A stretch of 24,889 nucleotides of DNA, taken from NCBI GenBank assembly GCA_036274675.1, contig DASUFE010000030.1, forward strand, positions 1 through 24,889, given 5' to 3'. Origin of the DNA: DASUFE01 sp036274675. Lineage in GTDB: Bacteria > Pseudomonadota > Gammaproteobacteria > HTCC5015. Below, one piece after another: positions 1 to 7,639 of the stretch. The notes beneath the pieces were generated by a model. The model ran no database searches. It was not told where the DNA came from and saw nothing but the letters and a program-made list of their open reading frames with translations. The position numbers and the translations under genes are program-made. Within the stretch, counting starts at the first letter, position 1. Every line of letters begins with the position of its first letter.

Positions 1-36
1 CCGAGTAACCCGCAAAGACGCGAAGGAAGAAAAACA

Positions 37-378
37 AAGAATTTCTCTCACGGAGGCACGGGGAACACGGAGTGGAAGATTAACTAACCTCAACTTCGCT
101 TGTTTTAATGGGCGCTATTTCGTGAGTAAAACAAGATAAAGTCGTACCTCCTCTTCTAAAGTGATGTGTTTTTTGCTCTACCCGATAAGCGGCATTCTTT
201 TGAACAAATTTTTCAACCCATTCACTTCGGTCGCGGAAGAAAACCATTGTTTCGGCACTCTTTACAATTAAACGATTAATATGCATAACCTCTGCTCTGG
301 AAAGCCTTATCAGCTTGTACCGGAACTCGGAAAATGAAAAATCCATGTGTTCTCCGTGCCTCCGCGAGAGATCTTCTT
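37..378. repeat. Inverted-repeat-flanked cassette
   Basis: The arms at 37-70 and 345-378 are imperfect inverted copies of each other (28 of 34 positions match by eye), each containing the core CGGAGGCACGG. The right arm reaches into the stop codon of the membrane protein gene that ends at 377. Read on the minus strand, the right arm places a GGAG seven bases before the ATG of the enclosed 88-aa ORF. Just outside the left arm, at 11-26, lies CGCAAAGACGCGAAGG, a phrase common in dispersed intergenic repeats of proteobacteria. The paired arms are seen directly; that this is a mobile or once-mobile cassette is inference. Confidence 0.6.
80..346 (-). CDS. Small hypothetical protein inside inverted repeat (88 aa)
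   Basis: An 88-residue ORF fills the space between two inverted repeat arms. Its ATG lies in the right arm, and that arm offers a GGAG Shine-Dalgarno seven bases upstream. The protein is basic, without a signal peptide, membrane segment or motif that I recognise. The DNA is more AT-rich than the genes that follow. Similar repeats elsewhere surround small genes such as the GxxExxY family, but the GxxExxY motif is not present here. It may be a real accessory gene or a chance ORF in a decayed element; I do not assign a function. Confidence 0.3.
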   Translation of the reverse strand: MDFSFSEFRYKLIRLSRAEVMHINRLIVKSAETMVFFRDRSEWVEKFVQKNAAYRVEQKTHHFRRGGTTLSCFTHEIAPIKTSEVEVS

Positions 379-832
379 ATTTTTCTTGATTTGAAAACCG
401 CCGGATCATGAGGGCAATCGGCAAGCCCACCAGAACCCCATGCGAAACAAAACCCTTGACCATGCTCATCAATGACACGGAAATCCTGAAAGGAACCGCG
501 GACAGCGGCAGCACGATGCAGTTCATAAAGAGAAAGATCAGCAGGCCGCAGATGACGGCGCGCCTATGCAGCACAGACAGGCGCCGGCTGGCGGCGTAGT
601 AAATCGCGGCGGCGACGATCAGGATCGTGCAGTGTAAAAAGAGCCCCAGTGCCGCGGTTGCAATCCCGCCCTCGAATGCGGCGCCGCCGAGCAGCCCGCT
701 GGCAACACCTTGCATCGCGGCCAATGCCCCATAACCCGCCATGGTGGTCATAATCATGGCATAGCTAATATCCAGCGCCGCGGCAATCAAACCGCCCCCA
801 ACAATCCCCACGATCCGTTGTTTCTGAAACAT
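377..832 (-). CDS. Small four-helix integral membrane protein (151 aa)
   Basis: This is a hydrophobic protein with about four membrane segments, near residues 7-28, 56-82, 92-112 and 127-144. A short basic loop (SRRLSVLHRR) follows the second, and a basic tail with RRF follows the fourth. There is no catalytic motif and I cannot name a function. The gene starts with ATG 18 bases after the stop of the paiB-like gene on the same strand, with GGAG some 12 bases upstream of the ATG, so the two are probably co-transcribed. Its TAA stop overlaps the outer end of the inverted-repeat arm at 345-378, so the repeat abuts or has altered the 3' end of the gene. Confidence 0.75.
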   Translation of the reverse strand: MFQKQRIVGIVGGGLIAAALDISYAMIMTTMAGYGALAAMQGVASGLLGGAAFEGGIATAALGLFLHCTILIVAAAIYYAASRRLSVLHRRAVICGLLIFLFMNCIVLPLSAVPFRISVSLMSMVKGFVSHGVLVGLPIALMIRRFSNQEK

Positions 833-850
833 TTCCGAAGTGCTCCCGTT

Positions 851-1495
851 TTAAGAAATACCTTTTGCCGCCTTGGCCACAGCCTCCGCCATCTCCAGAG
901 CCGGCCCCGTGCCGACCGACTCCAATCCCTTGATAACACCCTGCCGGTTCCGTTCCGGCTGATTCTGGCTGAGCTTCCATTTTCCATGAAGCCTGGTAAT
1001 GACAATCTCGATCCCGACAATGGCGCCAATCAGCTTCTCAGTAAAATCCTGCGGAGCATCGGCTATTTTCCAGGGTTCCTGGAAGTCTGCTTCATTACGC
1101 GAAGTCAGCGCCTCAAGCTGAGCCTGCAACCATGCAGGATCGTCCTTGATGCGCAACGAACCATAAGCATGAACGGTGATGTAATTCCAGGTGGGAAGCA
1201 CTTCCCCGGTTTCCCGCTTGGTGGCGTACCAGGATGGACTTATATAGGCCTGTGGGCCATGGAATATCACCAAAGCTTCCGTATCTTTCGCAAAATCGGT
1301 CCACACTGTATTAGCGCGCGCGACATGCCCTTGCAGAACGCCATAGGGTGCGGGCTCCGGAGATAAATAAAACGGGATGTGGTTTGCATTCAATCCAGCC
1401 GATGCAAGCGTTATCAGAGTGGCAAGAGGATTAGCACGCATCAGTTCGTGCATCACCTCGACTCGGGTTTCTTCAAATTGCTTTGGGATATACAT
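851..1495 (-). CDS. paiB: PaiB-like FMN-binding protein (214 aa)
   Basis: The protein begins MYIPKQFEE, the typical opening of the PaiB family, and contains the family blocks HIPFYL (about residues 39-44), GHVARAN, HGPQAYISPSWY and VLPTWNY. The length of 214 residues is normal for a one-domain split-barrel flavin-binding protein. Bacillus PaiB was named as a negative transcriptional regulator of sporulation and protease genes, but the fold is that of pyridoxamine-phosphate oxidase-like flavoproteins and the role in Gram-negatives is unsettled. An AGGG-type ribosome site lies just before the ATG. It is first of a two-gene unit with the membrane protein downstream and is divergent from the lipoprotein hydrolase. 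Confidence 0.88.
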   Translation of the reverse strand: MYIPKQFEETRVEVMHELMRANPLATLITLASAGLNANHIPFYLSPEPAPYGVLQGHVARANTVWTDFAKDTEALVIFHGPQAYISPSWYATKRETGEVLPTWNYITVHAYGSLRIKDDPAWLQAQLEALTSRNEADFQEPWKIADAPQDFTEKLIGAIVGIEIVITRLHGKWKLSQNQPERNRQGVIKGLESVGTGPALEMAEAVAKAAKGIS

Positions 1496-1787
1496 TCTTG
1501 CCCTATCCTCGGCCTTCAGAGTTTGCCTGATCTTTTAGCAAGCGAATGGCGAATTTCATACACCCTGTTTATTTGCGGCACCTTACAGGAAATCGTGAGC
1601 ATACGTCTATGTGCGCTTACCAAGGCAGGCGCAATCGGGGACACCGGGCAACTTAGCCGGAGCGGGCGAGTCTGAAGCCATGCCGGGTCGAACCCTTGCA
1701 CCGGTGAGCAATCGCTTTCATGGAATTTGTACTTATGGACGAGCAGGCGTCATGCCGCCCCACCCTTCTTATTGCACGCGGCCTTGG

Positions 1788-3395
1788 ATGTTAAGGTTGC
1801 TGCTTATCGTGCTGCCCCTTTTCCTGACAAGCTGCTCCTATATGGGAATGCTGGCCGTGCAAAAGGATTATGCCCGACAGCAACGCGTATCGCCCGAACA
1901 ACGCATATACAAACACATGCTGGATCACGAAACCTGCATTGTGCTGGGAAAAATCAGCGCCGGTACAGCCAGAGTAAGCCGCGAGGCGACTGCTGTTATC
2001 GCAGTCTCCGACCGGTTCAGGAATTCCGAGGTGGTGGATATAAATCATTCGGCGCGCCCCGGCTCTTATTACAGTTTGAACCTGCCCGCGGGAAATTACC
2101 GGTTACTGGTGGTAAGCGATCTTGACGGAGACGGATATTATGATGAAACCGAAATCGTGGGATCCCGCGCGCTTGCGTTGGCCCGCAGCACCGCTGGCGA
2201 CGGGGTTTTAAGCCAATACGATATTAGTCTGGACGGGCCCGGCGTTCCGGCGGCGGGGAAATTCCGGATGAGCGCCCGAAAAACGAGCAGGGATATGCGA
2301 TCGCTTTTCTATCCCGACGGCTCCATACGTCCGCTGAGCGATCCCCTGTTTTCCCCCGAAATGGCGGTCCTGGGCATGTACGAACCTGCCGCGTTTCTCG
2401 AGCAGGCTCCCGGGATGTTCTACGCGCTCGAAGAAGATCATTTCTACAAGATTCCCGTCATTTTTATCCACGGCATCGAAGGCAGCGCCCGCGGCTTCAG
2501 CGATATTGCGGCTGCGCTCGATCGAACACGCTTCAAGCCGTTGTTCTTCCACTACCCGTCCGGAGCCGACCTCAACCAGTTGAGCGCCGCTTTCTACAAC
2601 ATCTTTCTTTCGGGGAAATTTTTCCGGTCGGAGGCGCCGATGGCGATCGTCGCCCACAGCATGGGTGGCCTGGTGGCGCGTGAGGCGTTAAACCTCAGGA
2701 CGGGAGCATCGGGCGAAAACCGCGTGCAAAAGTTAATCACCATCGGAAGCTCGATGGGCGGGATGGCCGCAGCGCGCAGAAGCGAAAAGACACAGATCGC
2801 CGTTCCAGCCTGGCGCGACATCATCCCTGAGAGTCCATTCATCGAGGGACTGCATCGCAAACCGCTGCCGGCGGATATGCAATACCATCTGCTGTTCACT
2901 TATGGCGACCCCCGCAGGATCAAGTGGGGTGATAACGGCGATGGTGTCGTTCCTCTGGCCAGCCAGTTGGACGCACGGGCCCAGCAAGAAGCGTCGGCCC
3001 AGCTCGGTTTCAACGATACGCATATGGGGGTTCTCAAAAATCGCGCAGCGATCGCGGAGATCATCCGGATTGTCGGCGAGATCCAATCCCCTTATCCCGA
3101 GCCCTATCTGCGCGAACTGGCGAAAGGCGGTTATCAGGTCGAGCTCGGACCACATTACACGCCACTGGAGAAATTTTATATCCGCAACATGGGGTTTTTC
3201 ATGGATGCCCTGGCATCCGGCGAACTGGCGCCCTTGCAATCGACGCAGCAACATTTTGTGGCGACCCTGCGGGGGGAAGCATCCCCGCGCGGGGAAATGG
3301 AAACCGCCTGGATGAAGTTCATTCACGAATACCCGGACCGGCGGACACCGTTCCAGTACGCTGCCGGGGAAACCGGCGCCCGCACGGGCCACTGA
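1788..3395 (+). CDS. Lipoprotein of alpha/beta-hydrolase (lipase/esterase) type (535 aa)
   Basis: A short hydrophobic leader ends in a lipobox (LFLTSC, Cys at about residue 16 from ATG 1788), so the protein is probably lipid-anchored in the periplasm or outer membrane. The hydrolase core shows the oxyanion HG block (FIHGIEG, His about 228) and the nucleophile elbow AHSMGG (Ser about 291). A probable acid lies in GDGVVP (Asp about 385) and a probable catalytic His in DTHMG (about 412). Before the core, residues about 50-130 look beta-rich and carry DLDGDGYYDETE (111-122), which resembles a calcium-binding EF/dockerin loop. The substrate is unknown; an ester, lipid or GPI-deacylase-like (PGAP1-type) hydrolase is possible. 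An upstream in-frame ATG at 1752 is an alternative start. The gene ends 3 bases from the convergent kinase. Confidence 0.82.
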   Translation: MLRLLLIVLPLFLTSCSYMGMLAVQKDYARQQRVSPEQRIYKHMLDHETCIVLGKISAGTARVSREATAVIAVSDRFRNSEVVDINHSARPGSYYSLNLPAGNYRLLVVSDLDGDGYYDETEIVGSRALALARSTAGDGVLSQYDISLDGPGVPAAGKFRMSARKTSRDMRSLFYPDGSIRPLSDPLFSPEMAVLGMYEPAAFLEQAPGMFYALEEDHFYKIPVIFIHGIEGSARGFSDIAAALDRTRFKPLFFHYPSGADLNQLSAAFYNIFLSGKFFRSEAPMAIVAHSMGGLVAREALNLRTGASGENRVQKLITIGSSMGGMAAARRSEKTQIAVPAWRDIIPESPFIEGLHRKPLPADMQYHLLFTYGDPRRIKWGDNGDGVVPLASQLDARAQQEASAQLGFNDTHMGVLKNRAAIAEIIRIVGEIQSPYPEPYLRELAKGGYQVELGPHYTPLEKFYIRNMGFFMDALASGELAPLQSTQQHFVATLRGEASPRGEMETAWMKFIHEYPDRRTPFQYAAGETGARTGH

Positions 3396-3398
3396 AGG

Positions 3399-4295
3399 CT
3401 ATTCATTCCACAGCCAGGCCGCGCCGCGCACGCCGCTGGCGTCGCCATATCTCGGCGGCAGCAGCCGCGTGTTGACGACGTCCGAGAATATATAACCGCC
3501 CCATAGCGCCGGCACGTTCAGGTACAGGCGAGGCATGTTGGAAACCCCGCCCCCCAGCACGATCGCGTCGGGATCCAGCACATTGATGATATGGGCAAGC
3601 GCCCGCGCCAGCCGCTCCTCGTAACGCCGCAAGACGGTCTCCGCCACCTCATCCTTGCGTTCGCTCAAAGCCACAATCTCGGGTCCCTGCAAGCGCTTCC
3701 CGGCCAGCGATTCATAGTCACGCGCGAGTCCCGGACCTGAGAGAAAGGTTTCGATACAGCCCCGCCTGCCGCAGTAGCAGTCGGGACCCGGCCGCTCGTG
3801 GTCAAACGGCCAAGGCAGCGGATTATGCCCCCACTCGCCGCCGATGGCGTTGCGGCCGTTCCAGACGCGGCCGTTCAGTACGATACCGCCGCCAACCCCG
3901 GTGCCGATGATCACGCCGAATACGCAGGAAGCACCCGCCGCGGCGCCGTCGACGGCTTCCGAGAGCGCGAAACAGTTCGCGTCGTTGGCGATGCGGATTT
4001 CGCGGCCAAGCAGGGTTTCAAGATCCGCCTTGACGGGCCTGCCGTTCAGTTCCGTGCTGTTGGAGTTGCGCAACAGGCCGCTGGCGGGAGACAAGGCTCC
4101 CGGAGTGCCGACCCCCACGCTGCCGTGCTGCCCGGCCTCCCTCTCCAGATGCGCCACCACATCCGCGATCGCGCCGAGGATCGTTGCATACTCCCCGCGC
4201 GGCGTCGTTACGCGGCGCGACGCGAGTATCCGGCCCGTGTCGGAGAGCGCGATACCTTCTATCTTGGTTCCGCCCAGGTCGATGCCGATACGCAC
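3399..4295 (-). CDS. mak: ROK-family fructokinase (298 aa)
   Basis: This is a sugar kinase of the ROK family, closely resembling Escherichia coli Mak (fructokinase) in length and along its whole sequence as I recall it. Seen directly are the phosphate-binding DLGGTK (6-11), the catalytic-base block NDANC (Asp 105), GTGVGGG (131-137) and EWGHNPLPW. The zinc site comprises His157 with Cys173, Cys175 and Cys180 in CYCGRRGC. It would phosphorylate fructose, perhaps also mannose or glucose, in the cytoplasm. The start is GTG, supported by AAGG seven bases upstream. The gene stands alone, convergent with the lipoprotein hydrolase and divergent from fetB. Confidence 0.9.
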   Translation of the reverse strand: MRIGIDLGGTKIEGIALSDTGRILASRRVTTPRGEYATILGAIADVVAHLEREAGQHGSVGVGTPGALSPASGLLRNSNSTELNGRPVKADLETLLGREIRIANDANCFALSEAVDGAAAGASCVFGVIIGTGVGGGIVLNGRVWNGRNAIGGEWGHNPLPWPFDHERPGPDCYCGRRGCIETFLSGPGLARDYESLAGKRLQGPEIVALSERKDEVAETVLRRYEERLARALAHIINVLDPDAIVLGGGVSNMPRLYLNVPALWGGYIFSDVVNTRLLPPRYGDASGVRGAAWLWNE

Positions 4296-4427
4296 TTCGC
4301 CTTGAACCCTTCAAAAAAACAGCCCGCAGTTTACCTGAAAACTGCGCTAATATAGAGGCCCCGAGTGCGGAGCACCGGGTAGATCAAGCCCGACCCCGCA
4401 AACTTCTTGTGCAAGCAATCCGCTCTT

Positions 4428-5174
4428 ATGAATAAAGCCGTCCAGGAAATTCCCCTGTTGTATCTGTCGCTGTCTTTTATCCCCGCCCTGCTGACTCTTG
4501 CCATCCTGTACCGCTGGGCGCACGATTACCGGCGCAAATTTTATGCCCTGGTCCGCATGCCGGCGCAGGTGCTGGTATTAGGCTACGTACTGGCTTATGT
4601 ATTCCTGGCCGACAATGCCTGGATCGTGGTGACCGCGCTGACTGCGATGGTGCTGGCTTCGAGCTGGATCGCACTGCACACACTGAAGACTTCGCGCCGC
4701 ATCGTATACCCGCGGGCAGGTTGCGCCATCGCAGTCGGCAGCGGTTTCACACTCCTGTTCACCACGCAGGCAGTATTAAGGCTTGATCCCTGGTACCAGC
4801 CGCAATACCTGATCCCCCTGGCGGGGATGATCTTCTCGACCGCCATGAACAGCATCAGCCTGGCGGCGGAGCGTTTCGAAACGGAAATTGAAAACGGAGC
4901 CAATTACAAAACGGCGCGTAACGTCGCTCTCAGAATATCGCTGATCCCGATCACCAATTCCATGTCCGCAGTGGGACTGGTGCTGATCCCCGGCATCATG
5001 ACGGGTCAGATGCTGTCGGGCGTTTCACCGCATATCGCCGCGCGCTATCAGATCATGGTAATGTGCATGAGTTTTGCCTCGGCGGGCCTTTCCTCCGCCT
5101 GCTTCCTGGCGCTGCTCAGATCCCAAACCTATAGTTTCGCCAAGAGCAACCGACATCGGGGAGAGTTTTCGTAA
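4428..5174 (+). CDS. fetB: UPF0014/FetB-type permease (248 aa)
   Basis: An integral membrane protein with about seven hydrophobic segments. It carries the hallmark blocks of the UPF0014 family: GMIFSTAMNSISLAAERF in the middle and the stretch LVLIPGIMTGQMLSG before the last helices. In E. coli FetB works with the ATPase FetA as an iron exporter protecting against peroxide stress. Here no FetA-like ATPase lies beside it, so the partner must be elsewhere or the permease works alone. I chose ATG 4428; an in-frame TTG seven codons upstream is possible but has no advantage. No good Shine-Dalgarno is visible. The upstream leader contains a GC-rich hairpin (4360-4379). Confidence 0.85.
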   Translation: MNKAVQEIPLLYLSLSFIPALLTLAILYRWAHDYRRKFYALVRMPAQVLVLGYVLAYVFLADNAWIVVTALTAMVLASSWIALHTLKTSRRIVYPRAGCAIAVGSGFTLLFTTQAVLRLDPWYQPQYLIPLAGMIFSTAMNSISLAAERFETEIENGANYKTARNVALRISLIPITNSMSAVGLVLIPGIMTGQMLSGVSPHIAARYQIMVMCMSFASAGLSSACFLALLRSQTYSFAKSNRHRGEFS

Positions 5175-5516
5175 AAGTCTAAAGAGCAAACATCCCAGCC
5201 CTCCATCTATTTAATTTAAAGGACGCGATCCGGCGCGCGCCGCGCTTCAAGGCGCCGCGTACTATGCGCAAGGGCGGATGAAATCGAAGGCGACGGCCGG
5301 CAAAACTGCTGCAGGCTTTGTTGATCGCCCTGTCCCTCGTCCAGGCGCTCGTTGCGTTATTTATTTTTTTCCACTTATCTTCAGTCACCGTCCAGCCGAT
5401 AACCTGCAAATGGAGCCCCCGAAACAGGGGGTACGGACCGGCCCCTTGCAATATCAATGCCCTGGCGCATATTTGCTCGGACCGGGCATGCGCCCCTGAA
5501 TATTGCTCGAAGCAGG

Positions 5517-5546
5517 TAGATATATGTATGCCAAAAAATTTATAAT
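5517..5546 (+). promoter_or_regulatory. Probable promoter of the aryl polyene operon
   Basis: A perfect TATAAT at 5541-5546 lies 63 bases before the first operon ATG in an AT-rich stretch. The best -35 candidate is the weak TAGATA at 5517-5522 with an 18-base spacer. The weak -35 would fit an activated promoter; this is inference. An inverted repeat (5464-5494) sits just upstream and might be an operator. Confidence 0.4.
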
Positions 5547-5557
5547 CCCGTAGCTTC

Positions 5558-5590
5558 GGGCTATTTAAGGTTTGGGCTATTTAAAGGTTC
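5558..5590 (+). repeat. 16/17-bp tandem direct repeat in operon leader
   Basis: GGGCTATTTAAGGTTT (5558-5573) is followed directly by GGGCTATTTAAAGGTTC (5574-5590). The copies differ by one inserted A and the last base. The repeat falls between the predicted transcription start and the first ATG at 5610. Confidence 0.75.
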
Positions 5591-5609
5591 TGACATAGAG
5601 TAATCAACG

Positions 5610-6365
5610 ATGAATTCTCCGGCTGTGACCATAGAACGCTGGGCTGCCTGGGCGCCAGGAGTGGAAACGCCTGCGCAATGGGATTCATGGGCTCGGGGCG
5701 ATATCAAAATATCTCAGGCCGGCATGCCTGATGTCGAATTCTTGCCCTCCCTGTTCCGGCGGCGGCTGAGCCGCCTGTCCAGGATGGCGCTGCGAGTCGC
5801 TTATAACTGCCTGGGCGCTGAACATCCGCCGGTACGAAGCGTTTTCTGCTCGCGCCACGGAGAGCTTTCCCGCACCGCGGAATTGCTGAACTCCATAACG
5901 CGCACCGAAGCTCTATCGCCCACCGCCTTCAGCATGTCCGTACATAATACGGCATCCGGCCTCTACTCGATCGCGCGCCAGGACAAATCCGCCTCGTCCG
6001 CGATCGCCTCCGGCATCGACAGCCTGGAATCCGGGTTCCTCGATGCTGCCGCCGCGCTGCATGCGGGTCCCCGCGACGAGCGGCTGATGCTGGTCATAGC
6101 CGACGAAGAACCGCCGGAGCCCTTCGGTTACATCGCCGGCGAAAACGGCCCGGCTTATGCCGCGGCATTCCTGCTGACAAAAACCGAAAGCGGTAACGGC
6201 ATCTCCCTGGCGATAACCGGCGGCCGCGACGAGTCGGCCGAGCCGCGCGAGGACGAGCCGCATGCCTTGTCCCTGCTCCGGTTTCTGATCAACGGCGGAC
6301 GTGAACTCGCCCTGAAAACCGACCGGCTTGTCTGGATGTGGCGCAATCATGCTAAGCAGAATTAA
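5610..6365 (+). CDS. apeC: Beta-ketoacyl synthase-like chain length factor, ApeC type (251 aa)
   Basis: A short protein corresponding only to a beta-ketoacyl-synthase-like N-terminal region (the Ketoacyl-synt_2 type). The place where a true KS has its catalytic cysteine reads SVHNTASGLYSI, with no Cys, so it should not condense by itself. In the aryl polyene system ApeC forms a heterodimer with the active KS ApeO and acts as chain length factor, so its partner here should be the gene at 18490. The length of about 250 residues is typical of ApeC. It is the first gene of the operon, 63 bases after a TATAAT, with only a weak GAG ribosome site. The last 17 bases overlap the next gene. Confidence 0.85.
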   Translation: MNSPAVTIERWAAWAPGVETPAQWDSWARGDIKISQAGMPDVEFLPSLFRRRLSRLSRMALRVAYNCLGAEHPPVRSVFCSRHGELSRTAELLNSITRTEALSPTAFSMSVHNTASGLYSIARQDKSASSAIASGIDSLESGFLDAAAALHAGPRDERLMLVIADEEPPEPFGYIAGENGPAYAAAFLLTKTESGNGISLAITGGRDESAEPREDEPHALSLLRFLINGGRELALKTDRLVWMWRNHAKQN

Positions 6366-7173
6366 TCATATCTGGCGGATTTTGGCGACAGGCGCCTGCT
6401 TCGCCGTGTTCAGCCTGGGCGGGTTACTGCTGTCGATAACGGTTTTCCCGCTCATCCGGCTTATGGTGCGCGAGCCGGAACAACAGCACGACACAACGCA
6501 ATCCGTCATTCACTTCAGCTTCCGCCTTTTCGTCTGGTTCATGAGGACATGCAAAGTCCTGCAACTGACGGTTATCGGTTCGGAGAAACTCAAAAGTGCG
6601 GGCGACTGCCTCATTATCGCCAACCACCCGTGTCTCATCGACGTGGTGCTGATCATATCGCTGCTGAAAAAAACGGGATGCATCGTCAAGCAGTCCATGT
6701 GGAGCAACCGCTTCCTGCGGGGCGTTGTTGCTTCCGCCGGCTACATCAAGAACTCCGCCGACCCCGAATGCCTGATCAGCGACTGCACGCAATACGTGGA
6801 GGGGGGTTCTCCCCTGATTATATTTCCCGAAGGCACCCGCACCACGCCGGGCGCTCAGCTTAAATTCCATCGGGGTGCGGCCAATATCGCATTACGCTCA
6901 AAAAAAGCGATTACTCCGGTTATAATCAGCTGCATCCCGCCCACATTATTGAAAAACCAAAAATGGTACCATGTACCTTCCAGCGGCCCCATGAAGATCA
7001 TTCTGCGCGTTGGCGACCCGATCAACGTGCATCCTTTTATAGATGAGAACATGCCGGCCGCCTCGCGCAAACTGACTCGTTTTCTGGAAAACTATTATCA
7101 ACGGGAAATATTGAACAATGAGCAAATTAGTACAGGAAATCAAAGCATTGATTATCGAATGTCTGGATCTTGA
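6349..7173 (+). CDS. apeD: PlsC-like acyltransferase, ApeD type (274 aa)
   Basis: Membrane-associated acyltransferase of the 1-acylglycerol-3-phosphate acyltransferase (PlsC) family. It has an N-terminal membrane segment (about residues 10-38), the catalytic block NHPCLID (His93, Asp98) and the acceptor-binding FPEGTR (159-164). In the APE pathway such an enzyme is expected to move the finished aryl polyene acyl chain, or a fatty acid, onto a lipid acceptor; the exact reaction is inferred. ATG 6349 gives a 17-base overlap with the gene before. The C-terminal end overlaps the following ACP gene by 56 bases, an unusually long overlap. Confidence 0.87.
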   Translation: MLSRINHIWRILATGACFAVFSLGGLLLSITVFPLIRLMVREPEQQHDTTQSVIHFSFRLFVWFMRTCKVLQLTVIGSEKLKSAGDCLIIANHPCLIDVVLIISLLKKTGCIVKQSMWSNRFLRGVVASAGYIKNSADPECLISDCTQYVEGGSPLIIFPEGTRTTPGAQLKFHRGAANIALRSKKAITPVIISCIPPTLLKNQKWYHVPSSGPMKIILRVGDPINVHPFIDENMPAASRKLTRFLENYYQREILNNEQISTGNQSIDYRMSGS

Positions 7174-7387
7174 GGACACGGCCCCGGAGGATATTAAAAC
7201 CGAGGAAGCCCTGTTCGGCAGCGGACTCGGACTCGATTCCATCGACGCGCTGGAACTTGGTCTCGCGATCTATAAAAAATATGAAATAAAACTCGATTCG
7301 CATTCGCAGAAGACCCAGGAGATTTTTTCATCGGTGGCAAACCTGGCTTCTTATATAGAATCTCACGCAAAAAAACAGGCTGGTTGA
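7118..7387 (+). CDS. apeE: Acyl carrier protein, ApeE type (88 aa plus stop)
   Basis: Small acidic acyl carrier protein with the phosphopantetheine attachment site in GLDSIDALEL (Ser41). It would hold the aryl starter and growing polyene chain as a thioester. The length is slightly over the usual 75-80 residues, with a short Lys-rich tail. Its ATG lies 56 bases inside the end of the acyltransferase gene, and a second ACP follows after one base. The two adjacent ACPs match the apeE-apeF pair of known aryl polyene clusters. No phosphopantetheinyl transferase is present in the window, so activation must come from an enzyme encoded elsewhere. Confidence 0.92.
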   Translation: MSKLVQEIKALIIECLDLEDTAPEDIKTEEALFGSGLGLDSIDALELGLAIYKKYEIKLDSHSQKTQEIFSSVANLASYIESHAKKQAG

Positions 7388-7388
7388 A

Positions 7389-7637
7389 ATGCAAACCAAA
7401 GAAGAAATTTTCAATGAGCTTAAACACATACTGATCGAAATTTTCGAAATGGACGAGTCTGCAATCACGCCAGAAGCGAAGCTCTACGAAGAGCTCGATC
7501 TGGACAGTATCGACGCAGTGGATCTGGTGGTGAAGCTGCAGCAGATTACCGGCAAGCGCGTCAAGCCCGAGGAGTTCAAGAGCGCGCGGCAGGTCAGCGA
7601 TGTCGTGGACGTCATTTACAACCTGATTCGGCAATAA
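7389..7637 (+). CDS. apeF: Acyl carrier protein, ApeF type (82 aa)
   Basis: Second acyl carrier protein with the attachment site DLDSIDAVDL (Ser40) and a standard length of 82 residues. It begins one base after the stop of the previous ACP, so the two are surely co-translated. The sequences around the serine are similar but the rest of the two ACPs differs, which fits separate roles, for example one for starter loading and one for elongation. That division is inference; the carrier function itself is clear. Confidence 0.93.
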   Translation: MQTKEEIFNELKHILIEIFEMDESAITPEAKLYEELDLDSIDAVDLVVKLQQITGKRVKPEEFKSARQVSDVVDVIYNLIRQ

Positions 7638-7639
7638 CG

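Larger units (their letters stand above)
5175..5609. other. Gene-free 435-bp region upstream of the aryl polyene operon
   Basis: No convincing gene is seen here. Open frames on both strands (5179-5457 minus, 5318-5545 plus) have low-complexity or unlikely compositions and no ribosome site. The left half is GC-rich with CG-alternating stretches near 5230-5270. The right half becomes AT-rich and contains, in order, an inverted repeat (GGCGCAT at 5464-5470 with ATGCGCC at 5488-5494), a TATAAT at 5541-5546, a small CCCG/CGGG hairpin (5547-5560) and a tandem repeat (5558-5590). This is the natural place for control of the roughly 17-kb operon that follows. Confidence 0.6.

Noticed and set aside
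1660..1720. tRNA T-loop-like GGGTCGAACCC upstream of the lipoprotein gene
   Set aside because: No matching D-arm, anticodon arm or acceptor stem could be paired around it.
1611..1787. N-terminal extension of the lipase-type lipoprotein
   Set aside because: The extra 59 residues precede a proper signal peptide with lipobox, so a start at 1788 (or 1752) is preferred.
5179..5545. Open frames on both strands in the gap before the operon (5179-5457 minus, 5318-5545 plus)
   Set aside because: No ribosome site, odd Arg/Cys-rich composition, and the two overlap in opposite directions; treated as non-coding.
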